64,000 nucleotides of DNA from Flammeovirgaceae bacterium SG7u.111 (GCA_034044135.1 CP139021.1:5285635-5349634); one strand, 5' to 3'; shown: positions 17,061 to 28,316, counted from the first letter of the stretch. Made by a program: numbers and translations. Notes: generated by a model from the sequence alone, not told the origin.

Positions 17061-18776
17061 TTATTCTACTACTACATCCTCGGCGTTGTGAGTCAAGGCC
17101 TTTAATTTCTTGAAGAACACCAACAAGAGCAAGCCAAACGCAATGGAGAAGCCAGCTATGATGGTAAATATCCTCAGTTCATTGTTATTCTGAACCTCTC
17201 TTACCAACAGAGTCCCTTCAAAATTGGTATTTTCCGTTATCTCTTCTGCCACCCCTTCTTCTTCTGTAATAGGGTTAAGGCTGAAGATCAACCCTATCTC
17301 GTTATTAAAATCTTCCGCAACCGACATCACTTCAGATTTCAAGTGTTTACTATCACCCTCTACGAAAGTAAGCAAAGGCTTGATTGCCGTTCCCGAGCCA
17401 GTTGCTATCAGCTCATCCCCTTGCTTCTGCACAACTGCCTCTACCGTGAGGTAACCTAAGTCAATATCTTCGTCTTGGAAGTTAGGGGCTATTTCCATAA
17501 GCTCCGAATAAGAAATCTCCACCTTGGTCGGCTCACTCTGGGCAGCTTCACCTAAGGAAGCCGCCAGCTTATTGCCCACGCCTGTAGCGGCAAAGTAAAT
17601 ACCCATCATTAGGGATGCATATTTTACAGGGGCGAGTTTTGTGATGAAAGAAAGTGCCGTAGGCGATACGCACAACTCCCCAATAGTGTGGAACAGATAA
17701 GCCAAAAGCAACCAATACATACCCGACTTGTAATCACCAGATGCTTCGGTCTCTAAGGTTGCGGCAGACATGAAAAGAAAGCCAATCCCCATGATGATGG
17801 TACCAATACCCATTTTAAGAAGCGTAGAAGTTTCTTTTCCTTTCAAAGCCCTGTTAGCCCAGAAGCCTGCTACCACCATTCCAAATACCATGATGTAAAA
17901 AGAGTTGACCGATTGGAAAACTCCCGCTGGGATTGTATAGTTGAAAAGCCCAATAAACCTATCCGTTTTGTACTGGGCGTATATGTTCATAAGCCCACCG
18001 GCTTGCTCAAATGCTCCCCAGAAAACCACTACGATAAGGAAAGAAATAAGAAGGACTACTATTCTATCCTTTTCAATTTTGGTAAGCGGCTTATCGTGCA
18101 CGCCAGACTTATCTTTTACTTTCTCGGCAGGAACAAAATCACCAACCCCAACCAAATACTTCTGACCATATATAAATAACAATTGCCCCAAAAGCATTCC
18201 AATGCCAGCTAGCCCGAAACCAGCATGCCAACCATATGCATCGGCTACCACGGCAACTAAAATACCTGACAAAAATGCTCCAACATTAATTCCTATGTAA
18301 AAAATAGTAAAACCTTGATCTCTCCTAGGGTCGCCTTGTTTGTACAAGCCCCCCACCATAGTAGAAATATTGGGCTTAAGGCAGCCTACCCCCAACACGA
18401 TCAACACCAAAGCCGAATAAAAAGCTAGCATTCCAGGGATAGCCATTACGCCGTGGCCCACTACCAGTAGCGCACCACCAAGCATCACCGATTTTTTCTG
18501 GCCTAAAAAGTTATCGGCCAGCCAGCCACCAGGGATAGACATAAGGTAAACAAACATGGTATAAAACCCATATAAACTAAGAGCCTCCGCCGTTGTCCAG
18601 CCGAGGCCCCCTTCTGCCACTGATGATACTATAAACAACACGAGGATGGCCCTCATGCCATAATAACTGAAACGCTCCCACATTTCAGTGAAAAATAATA
18701 TGAATAACCCTTTTGGGTGGCCTAGCCATTCTCCATGATCCACTGCTAATGCATTCCCTTTTTCACTCGAACTCAT
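17061..18776 (-). CDS. POT/PTR2 family proton-coupled peptide transporter
   Basis: 571 residues, 12-helix MFS fold. The substrate/proton motif ExxERFSYYGMRAIL is complete at 31-45 (Glu31, Glu34, Arg35). PTR2 motifs FYIGINVGAFLSG and GWLADNFLGQKKS are present. It imports di- and tripeptides with H+. A stretch of about 118 residues (roughly 417-534) with acidic, soluble character is inserted before the last helix (IFTIIAGFSIAFGLLLLVFF); by topology it should face the periplasm. Bacterial POTs of this length often carry some extension, but its role is not known. Monocistronic. Confidence 0.93.
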   Translation of the reverse strand: MSSSEKGNALAVDHGEWLGHPKGLFILFFTEMWERFSYYGMRAILVLFIVSSVAEGGLGWTTAEALSLYGFYTMFVYLMSIPGGWLADNFLGQKKSVMLGGALLVVGHGVMAIPGMLAFYSALVLIVLGVGCLKPNISTMVGGLYKQGDPRRDQGFTIFYIGINVGAFLSGILVAVVADAYGWHAGFGLAGIGMLLGQLLFIYGQKYLVGVGDFVPAEKVKDKSGVHDKPLTKIEKDRIVVLLISFLIVVVFWGAFEQAGGLMNIYAQYKTDRFIGLFNYTIPAGVFQSVNSFYIMVFGMVVAGFWANRALKGKETSTLLKMGIGTIIMGIGFLFMSAATLETEASGDYKSGMYWLLLAYLFHTIGELCVSPTALSFITKLAPVKYASLMMGIYFAATGVGNKLAASLGEAAQSEPTKVEISYSELMEIAPNFQDEDIDLGYLTVEAVVQKQGDELIATGSGTAIKPLLTFVEGDSKHLKSEVMSVAEDFNNEIGLIFSLNPITEEEGVAEEITENTNFEGTLLVREVQNNNELRIFTIIAGFSIAFGLLLLVFFKKLKALTHNAEDVVVE

Positions 18777-19556
18777 CTTATCGTAGTTTAATTTTGTTGT
18801 TGTTTTTTGTAGTTTATGAAATGACTCTATTTGGTTAAATTTAAGTAAATCGCTGCAAATTCATATACCTTCCTCAAAAAATCATATTTCCATAAAAAAG
18901 CTTTACTGCCTTTTTTGAGACCAATCAGCATTTTTTCAGTATTTCCTCAACAATCCACCTCTTCTTTTCTAAAAAAAATACTATCGGAAAAGACAGGTTG
19001 ATGTAAGCATTTTTAGAAAAAACAACTTTTTTGGAAAAGTTTAGTCGGCTAACGAAGTAAGGTTACTCAATAAGTTTTAACTAAGGTTTATCTGTAAATG
19101 AGTAAAACTCTCCTTTTGGAAGGTAGAATACTAATTACCAACACTTCACAAACAATACAATATTTTTAGGAAGAAAAATAGCTTTTATTATCCCCTCAGA
19201 TAACTTTTTCCTATAAAAATTCGTCCTAGACAAATGAAATCTTACCTAAGACAAAAAATTATATCTTTTTTTAATTAAATTGTCTCTGATTGAAATAAAG
19301 ATTAGAAAACACAGGCTTTCATTGAAATTTTGATAAAATGAATGGGTGTAATGTTTTGGCAAAACTAAGACCAACTATTGGAATTTATAACTGTTATAAT
19401 TGTAACATCAACCATTAAGAAAACCACCCCTTTCAACCCCTACGGTTTTCGAACAGCTAGCAAAACATCCCACTAACAGTGATAACCTCACTACCGTCAT
19501 TTGTTTATCTATTCATTTGCATAAAAATAAGTTGAACGCCACTAATCCGATCAAAT
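18777..19556. other. 780-bp intergenic region, no gene seen
   Basis: AT-rich with stop codons in all frames. It should hold the promoters of the divergent POT and sorting-domain genes. A short near-palindrome (TATAACTGTTATA, about 19386-19398) is the only structure noticed. No tRNA or known RNA was recognised. Confidence 0.4.
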
Positions 19557-19928
19557 ATGAAGAAAATAGTACTTAGTTTAATTTTTGGAATTTACTTAAT
19601 AGGTTTAGCCCACTCCCAAGACTTAGTGGACCTGACCGACAAAAACAATGACCGGCTGCTTTCCAACAGAAGCATCGATATTTCCAACTTATACCCCAAC
19701 CCAGCCAATCAATACGTCGTGTTTGATTACTTGGTGTTGAATGACGACACTAAAGCGACCATAACCTTTAGGAACGTACTTGGCAGTGAGATAAAAAGCT
19801 ATGAGCTTTCACACATGGAATCGAGCCTGATTGTTTCACTCGACAAGTTTAGCTCTGGTATTTACTTTTATACCCTATCGCTCAACGATAAAAAGCTGGT
19901 AACAAAAAAATTCATCGTCAAAAAATAA
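19557..19928 (+). CDS. Minimal secreted protein consisting mostly of a T9SS sorting domain
   Basis: 123 residues: a signal peptide (1-20, ending LAHSQ), a linker of about 20 residues, then a complete type A T9SS C-terminal domain from residue about 45 (LYPNPANQYVVFDY) to KLVTKKFIVKK at the end. The NPA motif, central NVLGSEI and terminal basic strand are typical. There is no cargo domain. Orphan sorting domains can be remnants of larger surface proteins or may have a function of their own; the clean frame and signal peptide argue against simple decay. Confidence 0.85.
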   Translation: MKKIVLSLIFGIYLIGLAHSQDLVDLTDKNNDRLLSNRSIDISNLYPNPANQYVVFDYLVLNDDTKATITFRNVLGSEIKSYELSHMESSLIVSLDKFSSGIYFYTLSLNDKKLVTKKFIVKK

Positions 19929-19929
19929 A

Positions 19930-19951
19930 GGATCGCCGTTACTGGCGATCC
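19930..19951. terminator. Hairpin between convergent genes
   Basis: GGATCGCC-GTTACT-GGCGATCC, a perfect 8-bp stem just after the sorting-domain gene. The following sequence is only weakly T-rich. Confidence 0.5.
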
Positions 19952-19977
19952 CCGATATTGATTTTACTTCTCTGGAA

Positions 19978-20406
19978 CTACCCTACAATTTCTACAACTT
20001 CTATCTCAAAATTCAAGTCTTTCCCAGCCATTGGATGATTAGCATCTAATATTATTTCCGTATCTGTTTTCCCCTTCACTACCACAGGAATCTGCTGACC
20101 TTGGTTGTTCAACATTAACTGGTCTCCAATATTTGGATTCATGCCTTCTGGCAAAGAAGTCAATGGAAAACTTACCACATTGTCGTCACTTGCTTCTCCA
20201 TAAGCTTCTTTAGCAATAATTGCGACCTTTTTCTTCTCCTCAACTGTCATTCCCCTCACAGCCTCATCAAAGCCTTTGATCATAGAACCATCACCTACGG
20301 TAAATTCAAGCGGTTGAGAACGTGCAACCGAAGAGTCAAAAACCTCCCCATCGTTAAACGTCCCAACATAATGTACTTTAATCTTGTCTCCTACTTTAAC
20401 ACTCAT
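19978..20406 (-). CDS. FKBP-type peptidyl-prolyl isomerase, SlyD-like
   Basis: 142 residues. The FKBP core opens VKVGDKIKVHYVGTFNDGEVFDSS and continues PLEFTVGDGSMIKGFDEAVRGMTVEEKKKV. An inserted-in-flap domain follows (about 70-120: AYGEASDDNVVSFPLTSLP), and the fold closes with NHPMAGKDLNFEIEVVEI, which is the SlyD pattern. It catalyses proline isomerisation and has chaperone activity in the cytosol. The His-rich metal-binding tail of E. coli SlyD is absent. It may share a transcript with dgkA, which lies upstream on the same strand. Confidence 0.92.
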   Translation of the reverse strand: MSVKVGDKIKVHYVGTFNDGEVFDSSVARSQPLEFTVGDGSMIKGFDEAVRGMTVEEKKKVAIIAKEAYGEASDDNVVSFPLTSLPEGMNPNIGDQLMLNNQGQQIPVVVKGKTDTEIILDANHPMAGKDLNFEIEVVEIVG

Positions 20407-20481
20407 GATTACTGATTTTTATTAAATAAACAGTACACCGAGAAATTACCCCCAATGTAATTTTGATTTTAACTAGGGCGA

Positions 20482-20859
20482 TTAAGCACCTATGCCTAAC
20501 CAGCCGATGAGATAAGGGGAAAAAACTAGTATCCCAACTATCCCTGCAAATACGACCGACAAGAACACTGCCGCAGCGGCAATATCTTTCACCCTCCCCG
20601 CTTTAGGGTCGAATTCTGGTGAAACGATATCAACTATACCTTCTATAGCAGTATTGAGCGCCTCGGTAATCCAAACCGATAAAATGGCTGCTACTAGCCA
20701 CATCCATTCAAATTTGCTCACGCCAAAAAAAAAGCCAGCAATTACCACCAAACCGCCTACTGGCAAATGGAAGTAAAAATTATGGTCGGAAAGCAAAAAC
20801 TTCAGTCCGCTAAAGGCATGACGAAAACTTTTGAGCTCTTTTATGAGATAAGCCAGCAT
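20482..20859 (-). CDS. dgkA: Diacylglycerol kinase / undecaprenol kinase family (DgkA)
   Basis: 125 residues, standard for the small membrane DgkA family. The conserved core WITEALNTAIEGIVDIVSPEFDPKAGRVKDIAAAAVFL contains the ExxNTAIE and D-x-KxxxKD-xAA motif that binds ATP-Mg. Three transmembrane helices lie at about 32-52, 55-68 and 92-118. In Gram-negatives it recycles diacylglycerol; in Firmicutes it phosphorylates undecaprenol. Which applies here cannot be told from sequence. Confidence 0.93.
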   Translation of the reverse strand: MLAYLIKELKSFRHAFSGLKFLLSDHNFYFHLPVGGLVVIAGFFFGVSKFEWMWLVAAILSVWITEALNTAIEGIVDIVSPEFDPKAGRVKDIAAAAVFLSVVFAGIVGILVFSPYLIGWLGIGA

Positions 20860-21080
20860 CGATGTACTCCAAATTTAAAGGCAAAACTACAAGGCTTTGA
20901 CCGCTATCCAAAAACATAGGGGATAATCCTTGAATTGTTTTGAGAATTTAGGGTGAATTATTGCTAATCAACAAAAGACTTCAAACCCAATTCAATCAAG
21001 TTGTGATTCAATACTTTTCGGCATTACTTCAAACCTAGAGATGAAACAAGATCTTAAGCAACAAACACACATTCAGTTAA

Positions 21081-21257
21081 ATGCTAACAACTATGAGCTT
21101 AATCAACAAAACCCTCGTCATCTTTTTCCTTCTACCCACACTAATTTTTCTCATTTACCTTTTCCCTACTCCTCACATGTTCATGGTTACCTCATTGCTA
21201 GGTGGGCTACTCTTCGTTTACCAAACTTTAATGGTATTGAAAGACAAAGGCGCCTAA
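21081..21257 (+). CDS. Small two-helix membrane protein (58 residues), unrecognised
   Basis: ATG 21081 (or 21093) opens a frame to TAA 21255-21257. From the second ATG it reads MSLINKTLVIFFLLPTLIF, then a short turn with PTPH, then MFMVTSLLGGLLFVYQTLMV and the polar end KDKGA. Two hydrophobic helices with a proline turn are what a small inner-membrane protein looks like. It lies 59 bases before pirin, whose frame also runs through this region but without pirin homology. No family is recognised. Confidence 0.5.
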   Translation: MLTTMSLINKTLVIFFLLPTLIFLIYLFPTPHMFMVTSLLGGLLFVYQTLMVLKDKGA

Positions 21258-21316
21258 CTAACAAATCCACCATTTCCTTGTTGGGTAATGTATCGGAAAT
21301 CAAATACCAACAAAAA

Positions 21317-22339
21317 ATGGACTCGGATAAAATCATTCAGATAAAACCAATGAACTTTCCTTGGGAAACCCAAGACCCCTTTCTTTTTTGCGCTCACCAT
21401 AGGGACGAATACCCTGCGGGAAATGGCAAAATGGGAGTTGATTCAGCCCATTTGCGAGGCAGAAATGTAGGGCAAGATTTCACCATAAAAGATGGATGGC
21501 GAATGTACCACGGAAGTACAATTCCAGGCTTCCCTTACCACCCCCACCGAGGGTTTGAAACGGTAACCATCAACAAAGAAGGCTTTGTAGACCACACCGA
21601 TTCCCTAGGTGCAGCAGGCCGCTTTGGCGCTGGTGATGTACAATGGATGACCGCTGGGAAAGGCGTTCAGCACTCCGAAATGTTCCCCCTCTTAAAAGAA
21701 GATGGTGGAAATACCTTAGAAATCTTTCAAATTTGGCTCAACCTGCCCAAGGCTAGCAAGTTTGTAGAGCCTTCGTTCAAAATGCTTTGGAAAGAAGAAG
21801 TCCCTGTTTTAAACGTAAAAGATGCCCAAGGAAACACTACGGAAATAAATGTGATAGCTGGGGAGCTAAACGGTACGCAAGCTCCTGCACCCACACCAAA
21901 CTCTTGGGCAGCAAACCCAGAAAACTATGTGGGGATTTTTACTATAAAAATGAACCCCAATGCGCAATGGACACTTCCAGCCACTGGTTCGGAAGCAAAT
22001 AGGGCGGTATATTTTTACAAAGGAAATTCTTTGAAAACAGAAGGAAAATCTCTCTCAGAATACCATATGGCTTATCTAAAAGCGGATCAAGACATTCATC
22101 TGGAAAATGGTGAAGGTGAAGGTTTTTTACTCGTATTGCAAGGCAAGCCCATCAAAGAACCCGTTGCCCAGTACGGTCCTTTTGTGATGAACACCCAAAC
22201 TGAAATCCAAGAAGCATTTGCCGACTACCAGAGAACTGAATTTGGTGGCTGGCCTTGGCCCGAGCGAGAGCAAGTTCACGGCAAGGAAAAAGGCAGGTTT
22301 GCCAAACATGCTGATGGAAGAGAAGAAATAAAATCGTGA
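21317..22339 (+). CDS. Pirin family protein
   Basis: 340 residues from the ATG at 21317. The frame extends upstream to 21041, but the extra 92 residues are unlike pirin and overlap a better small membrane ORF, so I use the internal start. The cupin core has all four metal ligands: His75 and His77 (PYHPHRGFETV), His119 and Glu121 (GKGVQHSEMF), with DSLGAAGRFGAGDVQWMTAG between. The second cupin half carries NSWAANPENYVGIFTI. Pirins bind iron; some oxidise quercetin and others act as redox-linked regulators. Convergent with katG. Confidence 0.92.
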   Translation: MDSDKIIQIKPMNFPWETQDPFLFCAHHRDEYPAGNGKMGVDSAHLRGRNVGQDFTIKDGWRMYHGSTIPGFPYHPHRGFETVTINKEGFVDHTDSLGAAGRFGAGDVQWMTAGKGVQHSEMFPLLKEDGGNTLEIFQIWLNLPKASKFVEPSFKMLWKEEVPVLNVKDAQGNTTEINVIAGELNGTQAPAPTPNSWAANPENYVGIFTIKMNPNAQWTLPATGSEANRAVYFYKGNSLKTEGKSLSEYHMAYLKADQDIHLENGEGEGFLLVLQGKPIKEPVAQYGPFVMNTQTEIQEAFADYQRTEFGGWPWPEREQVHGKEKGRFAKHADGREEIKS

Positions 22340-22373
22340 AATATTGGAAAAAACAAGCAACTTCCAAATAATG

Positions 22374-22410
22374 AGAGCCAGCCCACTCCGGACTGGCTCT
22401 TTGAGTTTTT
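22374..22410 (+). terminator. Terminator after pirin
   Basis: AGAGCCAG (22374-22381) and CTGGCTCT (22393-22400), then a T-rich stretch including TTTTT. Confidence 0.8.
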
Positions 22411-22422
22411 GCTATTTACTAT

Positions 22423-24693
<2,271 letters not shown>

Positions 24694-25062
24694 TTATATT
24701 ATGGTTATCAAGTAATTTCAATGCGAAAGTACGCTATCAAGCCCTATATTTAACACTTTGTACAATTGCATTTTTTAATACACCTATAACCAAAACTTAT
24801 AGTTTAAAATATTTTATTTATTAACATAATATACAAGCAACCAGTATATCAAGTAGTTAGTGGCTTATACTACTAGGTTGCCATTTAAGCATGCTTATCT
24901 ATTATTGAGAAGCTATGTGGAAAAAAGGTGGACAATGGGGGCTACTTGCAGTAAGGAGAAAAAGCGCTGGGTTTCAAAAAAGCTTAATACTCACCCTCAG
25001 CTACAACACTAGACTTTCCCCCCATCACATATGATCCTTACACCACAACCTAAAAAAAATAT

Positions 25063-25084
25063 TGAAGCCTATTCTTAGGCTTCA
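25063..25084 (-). terminator. Minus-strand terminator with no annotated gene behind it
   Basis: TGAAGCCTA-TTCT-TAGGCTTCA is a perfect 9-bp stem. On the minus strand it is followed by ATATTTTTTTTAGG. Both flanking genes point away, so it would end a short transcript starting in about 25085-25207. The remainder of the 24688-25207 gap shows no gene. Confidence 0.55.
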
Positions 25085-25207
25085 TTGCCAAAACCGCATG
25101 CTATTTGTGTAGCTTAACAGACTACAGTCCAAAAAGGCACGTTTAAACACCACTTCAATGGGCCCTAATTTTTAACATTAAACTTTTTCACACGAATCCT
25201 TAGAATT

Positions 25208-26545
25208 ATGACAAAAAAACTCACCTATTTCCTTGCCTTCCTCCTGACAACAATCTCCCTAAATAGCTGTAAGGATGATGAGGTAGTACCAACAGATGGC
25301 ACATCAGATTTTTCATCGGAAGTAATATTATCTTGGGTTGAACTTACGCTTCAGCTAACAGAAGAAACCCCAGGTTTTTCCCCACCAGTGGCCGCCCGTG
25401 TGTACGGCTATTCGGGCTTAGCTCTTTATGAAAGTGTGAGGCACGGAATGCCAGGCTATAAATCTCTTGAAGGACAAATTACAGACTTCAGTATCGGCAC
25501 TATCCCAAGCATAGAAAACAATGAAGAATACCATTGGGGAGCGGTCGCCAATGCCACTTTGGGCGTATTCCTAAAAGGTTGCTTCAAATCAACGTCTGCG
25601 GCAAACTTGGCGCTAATGGATGACTTGGAAGAAAAATATGTAGCAAAATTCAAAACAGAAGCACCGGAAGAGGTGGTAAACCGCTCAATAGCCTATGGGC
25701 AAGCTGTAGGAAATGTAATGATAACTTTTGCCAATAGCGATGGACAAGAAGAATGTTACAAAAACAACTTTCCTGCATCGTATGAAGTCCCTGTAGGAGA
25801 AGGCCTTTGGGAACCTACAAGTGCGTCAACGCCAATCCCATTGCAACCCTACTGGGGAAACGTGAGGCCTTTCATGGAAAAAAATGTTGTTGACATGCTC
25901 CCTATTGCCCCTCCTGCATTCTCAACTGATCCAACGTCTACGTTTTACCTTGAAGCCAAAGAAGTGTACGAAGTAGTTCATAACCTAACCGAAGAGCAAA
26001 AGAAAATTGCTGAATTTTGGAGCGATGACCCAGGAAATACAGCCACACCTCCAGGGCACTCTTATTCTATCATGATGCAAATTCTAAAAGATGAAAACGC
26101 CGACCTTGCACGCACAGCTGAAGTATATGCCAAGCTTGGCATGGGTGTTCACGATGCTTTTGTCTCATGTTGGCATGCAAAATACGAGTATAATTTAATA
26201 AGGCCTATCACTTATATTCACGAGCATATGGACGATACTTGGGCCATTCCATTGAGTACGCCTCCATTCCCAGAATACACTTCAGGCCACTCAGTCCAGT
26301 CAGGGGCCACTGCTCAGATCTTGACAGACCTCTTTGGCGATAACTATGCTTTTGTGGATAGAACCCATGTAAACCGTACCGACATAGATGGTTCGCCTAG
26401 GTCTTTTACCTCTTTCTTCCATTTTGCTGACGAAGCTGCCATAAGCAGACTTTATGGAGGTATCCATTACCGCGCTGCCATAGAAGTTGGGGTAGAGCAA
26501 GGAGTAGGTATTGGAAAAAATATAGCGACATTAAAGTTTCAATAG
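25208..26545 (+). CDS. Vanadium-dependent haloperoxidase-like (PAP2 superfamily) lipoprotein
   Basis: 445 residues. The signal ends in lipobox LNSC (Cys21). The C-terminal half has the vanadate/phosphate pocket in order: Lys325 and Arg332 (KYEYNLIRP), Ser359-Gly360-His361 (PEYTSGHSV), and Arg414 with His420 (RLYGGIHYR). These match the residues that hold vanadate in fungal chloroperoxidase, and the Arg-x5-His spacing is exact. Such enzymes oxidise halides with H2O2; a phosphatase role is the alternative for this superfamily. It is anchored outside the cytoplasm, as is KatG across the divergent promoter. Confidence 0.88.
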   Translation: MTKKLTYFLAFLLTTISLNSCKDDEVVPTDGTSDFSSEVILSWVELTLQLTEETPGFSPPVAARVYGYSGLALYESVRHGMPGYKSLEGQITDFSIGTIPSIENNEEYHWGAVANATLGVFLKGCFKSTSAANLALMDDLEEKYVAKFKTEAPEEVVNRSIAYGQAVGNVMITFANSDGQEECYKNNFPASYEVPVGEGLWEPTSASTPIPLQPYWGNVRPFMEKNVVDMLPIAPPAFSTDPTSTFYLEAKEVYEVVHNLTEEQKKIAEFWSDDPGNTATPPGHSYSIMMQILKDENADLARTAEVYAKLGMGVHDAFVSCWHAKYEYNLIRPITYIHEHMDDTWAIPLSTPPFPEYTSGHSVQSGATAQILTDLFGDNYAFVDRTHVNRTDIDGSPRSFTSFFHFADEAAISRLYGGIHYRAAIEVGVEQGVGIGKNIATLKFQ

Positions 26546-26565
26546 ACCATACTTTCGCCTAACTG

Positions 26566-26595
26566 AAGAGCCGCCTAACAGCGGCTCTTTTATTT
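26566..26595 (+). terminator. Terminator after the haloperoxidase-like gene
   Basis: AAGAGCCGC-CTAACA-GCGGCTCTT, then TTATTTTTT. Confidence 0.9.
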
Positions 26596-26690
26596 TTTCT
26601 CTATTCCCCCATTCCTAGCTGCCAGGCCACACTTAGCTTTATTTGATTATCTTTAGCAGATTATCATTTGCACTAAGATTTAACTAACCA

Positions 26691-28019
26691 ATGGCTAATT
26701 TTTATTTTAGAGTGTTACTTACTGGCTTGCTGGTGATAGGTTCTGCTTCGAGTTCTTTTGCCCAGCTGGAACAATGGCTTTCCCGCCACGATTATGCTGT
26801 AGACAAACGGCTTCGCTACGAAAACTATGTGTATGAGAACACCATCAGGACAGTACGCTTGTATCCCTTGGGCATTATGCCAGGAGAGCTTACCGATTCG
26901 CCTATGATTCCGCTAAGCCAGCCTTATGGTTTTTTACTGGAATTTGATGAACTGGCCGAAGACGCAGATCAGTACAAAGTCAAATTCGTCCATTGCAACT
27001 TTGACTGGAAATCATCTCAACTCCAACCTATTGAGTATTTGCACGAGTACAATGAATTCTATATTATGGATTTGGAATATTCTATGAACTCGAAGGTAGA
27101 CTATGTTCATTATATGTATCGCTTACCGCGATTCAAGGTATCGGGAAATTACCTAATGATCGTTTACCGAGAGAATGAGGACGATATAATAATCACCCGA
27201 AGGTTTGTGATTTATGAAGAAACGGCAACCATAGGTGCCAGGGTAGAAGATGCAATGGGCAGCGAAGAAGGCAGACGTAACCAAGTAGTGAAGTTTGAGA
27301 TAAATTATGGTGGCATACAGCTAGACAGACCCGAACAAAATGTGTTTGTTGCCTTAAGACAAAACTACCGCTGGGACAATGCCATTATGGACTTGAAGCC
27401 TCTTTTTGTGAAGGAATTCCAAGGAGTGTTGGATTATAATTACTTCAACCGAGAAAATGAATTCAGTGCAGGAAACGAGTTCAGGGTAGTCGATTTCCGA
27501 GATTTCAGCACGTTTAATATCAAAACAGTCAACCGCTTTACAAAGATGGACCAAGTAATAGTGCTACCCGAAAAACCAAGAACAGGTAGGGTCTACAACC
27601 GGATGGACGACCGTGACCTTAACGGCAGGTTCTTGATCCGAAGTTCAAACACCCAAGATGCTCATGTTGAGGGCGACTATGTGGAGGTGATTTTCACTCT
27701 TGAAACTCCCGACCAATACAAAGATGGTTATGTGTATATTTTGGGGAGTTTTAATGACTGGCACTTGGAGCTAGAAAACCAAATGCAATATGTGCCAAAT
27801 GAAAATGCCTACAAGGCAAGTATGCTAATGAAACAAGGCAGGTACGATTATTACTATGTAATCTACAACCCTGAAACTGGCAAAAGAGATGAACTCACCA
27901 TTGAAAGCAGCCATAGCGATACCAGCAACGAATACGATATCATTGCTTATTACCGGTCAATAGGCTCACGAGGAGATAGGGTAATTGGCTACAAATCTAT
28001 TAGGAAATCGAGACGATAA
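26691..28019 (+). CDS. Type IX secretion system plug protein (DUF5103)
   Basis: 442 residues with a signal peptide (1-24, ending SSFAQ). It opens with YENYVYENTIRTVRLYPLG and has a beta-rich first domain (ISQPYGFLLEFDELAEDADQYKVKFVHCNFDWKSS), then a C-terminal CBM48-like fold (VYILGSFNDWHLELENQM, GRYDYYYVIYNPETGKRDE). This is the family formerly called DUF5103. In Flavobacterium the Plug protein seals the SprA channel of T9SS on the periplasmic side. Its presence supports an active T9SS in this organism, consistent with the sorting-domain cargo in this window. Confidence 0.9.
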   Translation: MANFYFRVLLTGLLVIGSASSSFAQLEQWLSRHDYAVDKRLRYENYVYENTIRTVRLYPLGIMPGELTDSPMIPLSQPYGFLLEFDELAEDADQYKVKFVHCNFDWKSSQLQPIEYLHEYNEFYIMDLEYSMNSKVDYVHYMYRLPRFKVSGNYLMIVYRENEDDIIITRRFVIYEETATIGARVEDAMGSEEGRRNQVVKFEINYGGIQLDRPEQNVFVALRQNYRWDNAIMDLKPLFVKEFQGVLDYNYFNRENEFSAGNEFRVVDFRDFSTFNIKTVNRFTKMDQVIVLPEKPRTGRVYNRMDDRDLNGRFLIRSSNTQDAHVEGDYVEVIFTLETPDQYKDGYVYILGSFNDWHLELENQMQYVPNENAYKASMLMKQGRYDYYYVIYNPETGKRDELTIESSHSDTSNEYDIIAYYRSIGSRGDRVIGYKSIRKSRR

Positions 28020-28032
28020 TCAAGATAAAAAT

Positions 28033-28070
28033 GTAGGTGGGAGAACTACATAAATCATTCTCCCACCTAC
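28033..28070 (+). terminator. Terminator after the T9SS plug gene
   Basis: A perfect 13-bp stem (28033-28045 with 28058-28070), loop of 12 bases, weakly T-rich afterwards. The IS110 element begins shortly beyond. Confidence 0.7.
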
Positions 28071-28079
28071 CTTAGATTT

Positions 28080-28316
28080 GTGCAGTTGTATTATTCGAAG
28101 GATTGTATTTACTTGGGAAAGCAACTAATCATTCTTTTGGCCAAGAAGGGAACAAGCGACTTAATCCCTCCTATGAACAAGATTCATGTGTGTACCAAAT
28201 GCTTGTCTCCCTCCTGGGCATAGGCCTATATAAGAGTTTGCCACCGTTAAGGTAGTTAGGCTGTGCACCGGGACCTTGGCCTCCAGATTTTGTCCAACAT
28301 AAAAATACGGATAACC
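28080..28316 (+). ncRNA. Candidate bridge-RNA region of the IS110 element
   Basis: About 240 non-coding bases precede the transposase ATG, the place where IS110-group elements encode the bridge RNA that pairs donor and target DNA. Self-complementary words are present: TTGGCCAA (about 28137-28144), ATAGGCCTAT (about 28220-28229), and AGGCC pairing with GGCCT near 28280. No complete structural model could be built by eye. Confidence 0.4.

Noticed and set aside
18777-19556. tRNA or riboswitch in the 780-bp gap
   Set aside because: No cloverleaf, no T-loop-like GTTCAAATC in the right context, and no known riboswitch core could be found.
21041-21316. N-terminal extension of pirin by 92 residues
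   Set aside because: The extension is unlike any pirin, is rich in unrelated His/Asn/Pro, and lies over a better small membrane ORF. The internal ATG gives the normal family length.
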